From: Zygnema cylindricum | Taxonomy: Eukaryota > Streptophyta > Zygnematophyceae > Zygnematales > Zygnemataceae | Assembly (NCBI GenBank): GCA_037447655.1 | Contig: JBBHKE010002686.1 | Location: 6,080 to 41,345 of the forward strand | Direction: 5' to 3' | Length of the DNA stretch: 35,266 bases | Shown here: positions 19,258-28,201 of the stretch, piece after piece | Layout: every line of letters begins with the position of its first letter | Position numbering within the stretch: position 1 is the first letter of the stretch | The notes under the pieces: model-generated | What the model was told of the DNA's origin: nothing | Databases searched by the model: none | What the model saw: only the letters and a program-made list of their open reading frames with translations | Made by a program: the position numbers and the translations under genes

Positions 19258-22200
19258 CTGAAAGTTAAACCAGGGAGAACATAATCGGTTTAGGACTAAC
19301 ACATATGGAGAAATATTTAGAATACACATACATTGCAAGCTCAGAAAATGAATAAATGAATGGTAGTTTGATCTGCAGACCTACTCCTAAAGAAAGATAA
19401 AAGTTATGATGTTACTACAAGGCACCAGTAGTAACAAACGTAGTATATTAAATGGTTTTATCAACCGGATGTAACAGCTGGTTTTTACACCATATCTAGA
19501 ATAGTCAGAATTTGTTATTGCTTGACACGTTTTCATACCTTTAAAGTGCTCTATCAGATTTCTAAATATTTTTTAAAACCAGGTCAATTTAGAATCAAAA
19601 TAGAATATTGAAATGATTGTATCCAGTTAAGTCAACTTCGCAAAACTACTGAAGTTTGGCTGAAATAAAGAGTACACTGACCCAGTGTTAGATTGACAAA
19701 CCATAAATTTAAGCTGATTGATTCCAAATCAGAAAATTATTTAAGAAAACAAACACCTATTGGCCAAAACACCCAGGCCTCATGTCAGTCCGAAATAGTT
19801 CCAGAACCTTTCTTGTTCTCAAAACACAGATTTCAAGGGTTAAACTTAAAGGAAATTAGGAATTATTGCATCATCTCAGACTGTACAACAAAGCTTGTGG
19901 TGAACTGTGAAGGAAACTCACATTTTTAACAAGAAGCTTGGCAATTTGATTATCTTTGATTTCCAAATCTCCACGAAGACCCTCCACCTCACCTTGAATA
20001 CTCTCCGTCTCAGCTTCGAGTGCCTCCACCTTTGCTTGCAAAGTCGATACAAGATTCTTTTGGCTTTTCAATTCCTGGTTTTGCTCCAAATACAAAGTTG
20101 TAAAAAAACCTGGTTGCAATGGAATTCGAGAATTCTGAACAGCCATCTCAGTTTTGGCTTCAGATAACTTGAAAGGATCTAAAGCTTCACACAACCGAAA
20201 GACATCGTTGTCATTTACATCTGGGTTTCTCTCCAAAAAGGCATCAATCCCATCATACAAAGTATCACAGTTTTCCCGAAATGAACCAGGCAGAATCTCC
20301 ACCAGAGTTTGAAGGTCAACAAGTTGAAATCCTTCATAATGTAAGGCTGCCCAAAGGATATAATTGTCAACCAAAGTCCCAATGGAAAACATTTTCTCAT
20401 CTTCCAAATTGCCTGTGTCTTTGACTTTTACTGTTGAAAAATGATCAGTGATGACAGAAACCACTGTGTTTAATTCCAAGGCCTGCAAATCCGCCAAAGA
20501 GCAGCTGTCCAGTTTTGTACTCAGAAATTTGCGCAGAACAATTTCATACTTGCTTTTCAGGTTGTGACAATTTTTCATAAGTGTCACCACATACGAGATT
20601 TGGAATTGCTTATATTCGCATTTAAATCCATCGAAGGAAAATCCCAAAGACTCGACAAGGCAATCCAAAATTGAACGTTTGTTAATTTGCGTATATTCTA
20701 AAAAATTAGCATTGTCAGCAGAGTCATTCGATGAACATAAATCTTCTGTAGGATCTAGGGCAAAAGAGTTTTACTTAAAATAATTCTCAAAACATAAATC
20801 ATTACACAGCGGAAGCTCATAAAAGACAAGAGGAATATTCAGCCAAAAAGATTTATAAGTGTTCTTGGCCGAAGCCTCTTTACATCATGTCTCTTCTCTC
20901 TTCTCTCTCTTCACTCCTCTTTGAATAATCTCTACTCCAATATAAATCCTCTATGATTAATTGGTTGATTAATTAATACACTGCACATGTACACTGCTGC
21001 CTATATATACTCGTTACTCTACACTAAGAGACAACAAGAAATGACAAGCAGAACTTAGCGTAGCGACGAAGTCTGTCCCTAGCTGACTGTGCACTCTTCA
21101 ATGAAAGTTCCACGAAGGAAGGCGCACACGCTTCTTCCTTCGAAATAACAAAACTCCAAACGTTGACTTAACACGTGTCGCATCACGAACACACCTGCAC
21201 GCAAATTGAAACACCTGCGCACGAAACAAACAAGTGACGCGAAACGAAATAGTATGTTTCGTTCGCGGACATCAAAAGTACCGTCGCGAAATGACGTCGT
21301 ACTTTTGTATGATGACGCGACAGTTCGCGTCAAACAAATTCAAGTTGGAATGACGTTTCGCGAAATGTCGCGAAAACGACAATATCCCAACAATCCCCCT
21401 CTTATTGTCGGATTCGCCAAACTCTTCAAAATAATCCAAGTTTCGGTCGCCCCCTCTCAAACACATCATGTGTGGCAGCCTTTGTCAACAAATCAGCCGC
21501 CTCCTCTTTTGTTGGTACGTACGAAAATTCAATCTCGTTTGCCGTAACCAAATCTCTTACAAAATGCCATTGAATCCTGATGTGTTTCGTCCTCTTATGA
21601 AACACAGGATTTTTCACCAACGCCATAGAACTCATGCTGTCAGAATAAATCGTCATACAACCAATAGGAACACTTAACTCACGTAACATCTCCTTAATCC
21701 AAATGGAAGCCTTAGCTGCATGACACGCAGCCATATACTCAGATTCTGTGGAACTCAACGCAACCGTAGGTTGTAGCCTAGAACTCCACGAGATCGAAGC
21801 TCCTCCAAAAATAAATGCATATCCTGATGTAGACTTACTTGAATCAAAATCGCCGCCCCAATCCGCATCACAATACCCAACACACTCCAAAGAATTTTTG
21901 TTAGAAGTAAACAAAAGTCCAAGATCAATCGTACCAACCAAGTATCGAAAGATACGTCGTACGGCCTCCCAATGCGCCTTCTTTGGCTCGTGACAATAAC
22001 GGCTGACGATAGAAACCGCGGCCGAAATATCAGGACGAGTACCAACGCTAAGGTACATAAGTGAACCAACCGCCTCTCGATATGGTACGTCGATAGAATC
22101 CTCCTCTTCAAACTTACGAATGTGTAGGTTTGCATCCAACGGTGTAGAAAGCGGTTTCGCGTCAGACATACCAAATCTCTCCAAAATCTCCTTACAATAT

Positions 22201-25200
22201 TGAGCTTGACTCAATTTAATGTTCCCCTCCTTGTCACGTATCACTTCAACCCCCAAAATATATCGTACCTCTCCAAGATCTGTTACTTTGAAATGTAAAC
22301 CAAGGTAACGTTTCAACTCATCAATGCGCTCCAACTTGTCGCATGCCATCAAGAAATCATCCACATATACGGAAAAGATGATTTGATCATCTCCTTCACC
22401 TTTCACGTAAACTCCACAATCGGACGTAGTCCGTACAAATCCAAACTTCAATAGCACTTGATGAAGTCTCAAATACCAAGTGCGTGGTGCTTGTTTCAAA
22501 CCATATAATGATTTTCGCAAACGCCATACATTTCCTTCCTGCAAAGGAGAGACACCTTCCGGTACTTTCATATATACCTCTTCCTCCAACTCACCATTTA
22601 AAAACGCAGTTTCAACGTCCATTTGATGGACGTGCTTCTTCCCCATCGCTGCAATTGCAATAATAATCCGTAGTGAGTCGAACTTCACCACGGGAGCATA
22701 AGTCTCCTTGAAATCGATTCCCTCACGTTGTTGGAACCCCTTACACACGAGCCTTGCCTTGTACTTAATTATTTCACCCGACGCTCCAGTTTTGGTTTTG
22801 AAGACCCACTTTGCATCAATAGCCTTTTTCCCCTCCAGTAATTTCACTTCCTCAAAAGTTCGATTATCAACCACCGACTTAAATTCTTTCTCCCATGCCG
22901 GTTTCCACTTACTCTCCCAATCAACCGACCTTCTAGCCTCGACATAAGATTGAGGGTCGCCGGTCATATTTTCCGTAAGTGATTGCTACAAAAGAAACTC
23001 CGTCTCCTTAGCATCGGAAAGAAAATAATGCGAATTTGATGCATTTTCCCCTTTTCGATCGTAAGTGAGTTTCTCCGGTTTCTTCCCTTTTGTAATCTGA
23101 GAGCTCCTCCTAATAACTTGCTCCTCCTCCTTTTCCTCTTTCTCTTCCTCGGATTCAATTTCAATTTCTTTTTCACTTGATTTAAAACTCGATTTAGAGC
23201 TTTGAGATTTCCGAATGTTCGAAGGCACTCGCGAATCCAAAGATCCATCACTCTTACTTTCAAATTCAGTTTCAACCGATTTCTTCAAATTCTTTTTCTT
23301 GGTTTTCTCATTCAGTTCCACATCGGATTCCGAATCCCCAATGAACGGAAAACTCTCAATTTCACTCTCCTCATAAAAATCCAAATTTTCTTTAAATTTC
23401 TCAACGGAATTCATGGCGGATTTGAGATCCTCATGAAAATCCACATTCCGAGATTCCTCCACGGTGTGACGAGCCGGATCATATACTCGGTATAAACTCC
23501 CCTTCGCACTATATCCAATAAAAATTCCCGACCAACTCCTTGGTGCAAATTTCCCCTTCCTCTTAATTGATTCCACATAAACCGTAGCATGACATCCCCA
23601 AATTCTCAAATGATGAACCGTGGGCTTTCTACCACTCCATAACTCCTCCGGTGTTTTACTTCCGGAAACCGAAGTGAGTCTTCGGTTACAAATATAATTC
23701 GCCGTAAGAATCGCATCTCCCCACAAAAACATCTCTCGTCCGGAGCTATGAACCATCGCACGGACCATTTCTTGTAAGGTACGATTCTTCCTCTCGGCCA
23801 CTCCATTTGATTCCGGAGAATAAGACGCCGTGAATTGGTGCCTTATCCCCCACTCCTTACAATACCCCTCAAAAACAACAAACTCCCCTCCATTATCCGA
23901 TCGAATAGATTTAAGCTTCTTATCAATTTGCCTTTCGGCCATCACATGCCATTCTTTAAATTTTTCAAATGCATCCGATTTCTTTTTTAATAAATAAACC
24001 CATGACTTCCGGGAGAAGTCATCAACAATCACCAAAGTATACTTGTTACCTCCAATTGTCTCGGGTTTAATATGTCCACAAAGATCGATGTGAACAACCT
24101 CCAAAGGACTTTGAGCTCGATGCTTGATGTCTTTATTCGGATGAGATTTCCGAATTTGACGTCCTTTGCTACATCCTCCGCATCCATTCACCTTCTCACC
24201 GGATGCGAGGTCCAAACCTCTCACCGAAGAATGACGAATCATCTTCTTCAAACTTACCTCGGATGTGTGACACATACGATGATGCCACAAGGTAAGATCA
24301 CCTTTCAACTCCGAAATTTGGTGTGAAATTCCCTTGGTGGGAACTTTAGATTTCGGCCTCCTCCATAAGAGCCGACTATGATTCGCATCCGTTACAACTC
24401 CTTCTCCAATTACATTCCCCTCCTCATTCCAAATCTCGATAGATTGATCACCTCTCGCAAGTAAGCTTCCACCACTCTTTTGGATTTGTGGAACACTTAA
24501 CAAATTAACCGAACCGTCCGGAATGTAAAGAGTATTTTGAAGACTATACTCCGTCGATTTCTCCTTCCCATTAATATCCCATGAAAGAAGATCAAGCCGA
24601 ACCGTGCCAACCGTATCAACCGAGATGACATGGCCGCTTGCTACCGTAATAAACTTTGGAACCGTAAGTTCCCTCATGTCATCAAACAAGGTAGCATCCG
24701 TGCAAACATGGTGAGATGCCCCCGTATCAATGATCCACTCTTTCTCTAAATTTCCTTCACTACTCACCGAATCAAGTGTAAGGTTAAGAACCGGAAAAAC
24801 ATCACCGGTTTCATTACCATAGTCGAAGTAATTTGCATTACCATAACCTCGACCACCACCATGGTCTCCTCCTCGACCGCCACCTCGGCCACCTCTATCA
24901 CCTCCTCTACTTCCTCTTCCACCTCCGGAATCTCGACTCTTTGAATAACATTGTGAGATCGTATGTCCCCACTTACCACAAAAATGACATTGCTTGTCCT
25001 TATCCGGACAAGATGAAGACAAATGTCCAAGCCGGTTACACCGGTAGCATGTCACATTGGAAAGATCCGAAGGGACCTTCGGTGGACGACCTTGCTCCCT
25101 CTTGTTGCCTCGGCCGCCACCACCACCTCTCGGGCCACCTCCTCTACCACCTCCTCTACCACCGGCATAGTTAAGATCCGGGGTTTCGGGAGTAGTAGAG

Positions 25201-28153
25201 TTTAGAACTCCTCCTCCTCCACTTGAAGAAGCCGATGGAGTTCCCTCCGACATTTTGATAAAATTAACGGTGAATCCGAAAGTATTATCCGCCTTCGCTC
25301 GTAAAATAGCCTTAAGATGCGAAAGCTTCTCGGGCAAAGCGTTAAGAAAAACGCTTAATTTATCTGCATCCAAAATAACTCGACCATTGTTGAGTAATTG
25401 CTCGAGTATAATATTGAAGCGCTTCACGGCATCATCCATCATTTCATTTGATTTGATTTTAAAATTCATAAAGTCCGTATAGACATATTGACCCTTGTTC
25501 TCAACACCTTTCTCATATTGCTCCTCAAGTGCTTGCCAACACTCATGGGCCGTACCGTGAGCAAGGAAATGATCAAGCACGGAAGAAGTGCAATTCTTCA
25601 TCAAACCGGTCGTTGCCGCAATATCCTTCAATCTCCATTGAGCACGTGCCTTGCTCTCCGTTGGCATCTTCTCTTCTCCATTGACAATCCTCCAAAGCCT
25701 CTTGAGAATAAGTTGATTTGAAATAAATTTCTTCCAAACCGCATAATTGGTGCCATTAAAGGCCACGGATTTCCCCGACATATTATAATCATCTTCATTA
25801 TCCAATGCCTCTTCAAAATCTGAATCTTCCTCTATCTTTGCTTTACCTTTCCTAATTCTCTCTTTTATCTCACTCTCATTAGCTCCTCCACTGAATGGAT
25901 CGGCAGCCTGAAATGAAGCAAATTCTCTTTTCTCACTAGATTGAGTTTGAAATCGTGAATCTACATATCTCATTAATGTATCAAACATCTCCTCAAATTT
26001 TCTCTCCGTATTCCGAGTCTCCTCAAATTGAGAACCCGAAAAACTGAACTCTCTTGCTCTCTCCGAAGTCGACATGGGGGAAGGAGTATTTCTGTTCTTC
26101 TTCCTCCCCATGCGCTCCCTCTCTATCTCCGAAGCACTAGCTCCGATACCAATTGTAGGATCTAGGGCAAAAGAGTTTTACTTAAAATAATTCTCAAAAC
26201 ATAAATCATTACACAGCGGAAGCTCATAAAAGACAAGAGGAATATTCAGCCAAAAAGATTTATAAGTGTTCTTGGCCGAAGCCTCTTTACATCATGTCTC
26301 TTCTCTCTTCTCTCTCTTCACTCCTCTTTGAATAATCTCTACTCCAATATAAATCCTCTATGATTAATTGGTTGATTAATTAATACACTGCACATGTACA
26401 CTGCTGCCTATATATACTCGTTACTCTACACTAAGAGACAACAAGAAATGACAAGCAGAACTTAGCGTAGCGACGAAGTCTGTCCCTAGCTGACTGTGCA
26501 CTCTTCAATGAAAGTTCCACGAAGGAAGGCGCACACGCTTCTTCCTTCGAAATAACAAAACTCCAAACGTTGACTTAACACGTGTCGCATCACGAACACA
26601 CCTGCACGCAAATTGAAACACCTGCGCACGAAACAAACAAGTGACGCGAAACGAAATAGTATGTTTCGTTCGCGGACATCAAAAGTACCGTCGCGAAATG
26701 ACGTCGTACTTTTGTATGATGACACGAAACAAACAAGTGACGCGAAACGAAATAGTATGTTTCGTTCGCGGACATCAAAAGTACCGTCGCGAAATGACGT
26801 CGTACTTTTGTATGATGACGCGACAGTTCGCGTCAAACAAATTCAAGTTGGAATGACGTTTCGCGAAATGTCGCGAAAACGACAATATCCCAACATCTTC
26901 CACTTCAGAAACTTCAAACGGCATGAGACATTCATCCGGGAGCACCATAGTGTAATCTTTCTCAGCAAGGTAATTTCCAATGTAAACAAAGCTCAGTTTC
27001 TTGCTTCGAACACCTTGTAAGAATTCCCGAAGTATTATAGGTGATAAGGTTACTAGCCTCCTGAATAAAGCCTTCACTGCAGAAACTGTGGACTCGGGTT
27101 TCGTTTCATTCAATTTTAATGCATACTCTGCAAGCCGAAATTGTCCCCAAATCCGTTTAACATTAGGTGTACAAACTAAAATGCTAATAGCAAACACGTG
27201 TCTTTCAATGCTGCAATGCAATGCGTGGAAACAACCTTCGACAACAACCTCCAACGGCATAAAAGCAAGAAAACAAAGCAACAAATCTCTCTTGTTTAAC
27301 TTACAATAATTCAAGACATAACTATGCTCACCTTCGACGGTTTACAATCAAGAAAGCAGGCAAAAACATCCAAACAAAATTTTCTTTTTTTAGCTTACCA
27401 CACAAACGAAGAATAACTATGTATATCTTCAACAGCAAAAGGCGAGACATGTAAATAAAATTAAACAAAATTCTTCTGCTTCACTCAGGACATAGCAAAG
27501 CATTACCAGTACATACTTTCAATGGAAGAAAACAAGAAGTCAAAGAAACAAAATTGAACTAAATTCTATGAGAGCCTTCCATAGAACAAAAAGTAAGAGA
27601 AAGGAAATTATACCAAATTCGCTTATTTAAGTTAAAAGATAGCTAAGCATAACTGTGTCTGCCTTCACTAGTATATACGCAAGGTGAAAAAGAAGAACGA
27701 CGAAACAAAATTCTCTTGTTTAACTTACAACATAGCGAAGTATATAAACCTCTCGTATAAAACAACAAGGAAAACAGACAATGTTAAACAAAGTTATCTC
27801 GAAGCAAAGCAAACGATTTATACCTTCACATGTATAAAAACAAGATAAAAAATAAAAACTTGAGACAAAATTTCTTGTTTACCTTATGAGAAAACCAAAA
27901 CATAACTTTGATAGCTGAAAGACGGCAATTTGCTAAAGACATCGAGAAAACCATCACAAACGGCATAATCGCAAAAAATCATAAAAGTCGTTATGAGCCC
28001 CAAAAAAAACACAACGAAAACTTTTTAGCTGCGAAGCTTCACATTTCAGTCACACTTCCAACACCACTTCAACATGATCTGTCACAAAAAGATATTGTGT
28101 AATCCGTGTTGATAAACATTCCGCATTTGTAACATTTGTAACATTTATCTCGA

Positions 28154-28201
<48 letters not shown>

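Larger units (their letters stand above)
20747..26895 (-). mobile_element. Young, near-intact Ty1/copia LTR retrotransposon (6,149 bp)
   Basis: Minus-strand element with TG...CA LTRs (3' LTR 20747-21392, 5' LTR 26154-26895), a perfect 5-bp TCTTC duplication, a primer-binding site, a polypurine tract and a full complement of gag, protease, integrase, RT and RNase H. By eye the two LTRs are identical except for a 96-bp tandem duplication in the 5' LTR, so insertion was very recent. It lies inside exon 2 of a BTB-NPH3-WD40 gene, in the same orientation. The only coding lesion seen is one UAG between integrase and RT. Confidence 0.96.

Noticed and set aside
27128-27314. Coding extension of exon 2 upstream of TTGCAG in copy 2
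   Set aside because: The homologous sequence in copy 1 contains an in-frame stop, and the TTGCAG junction gives the phase match to exon 1 in both copies.
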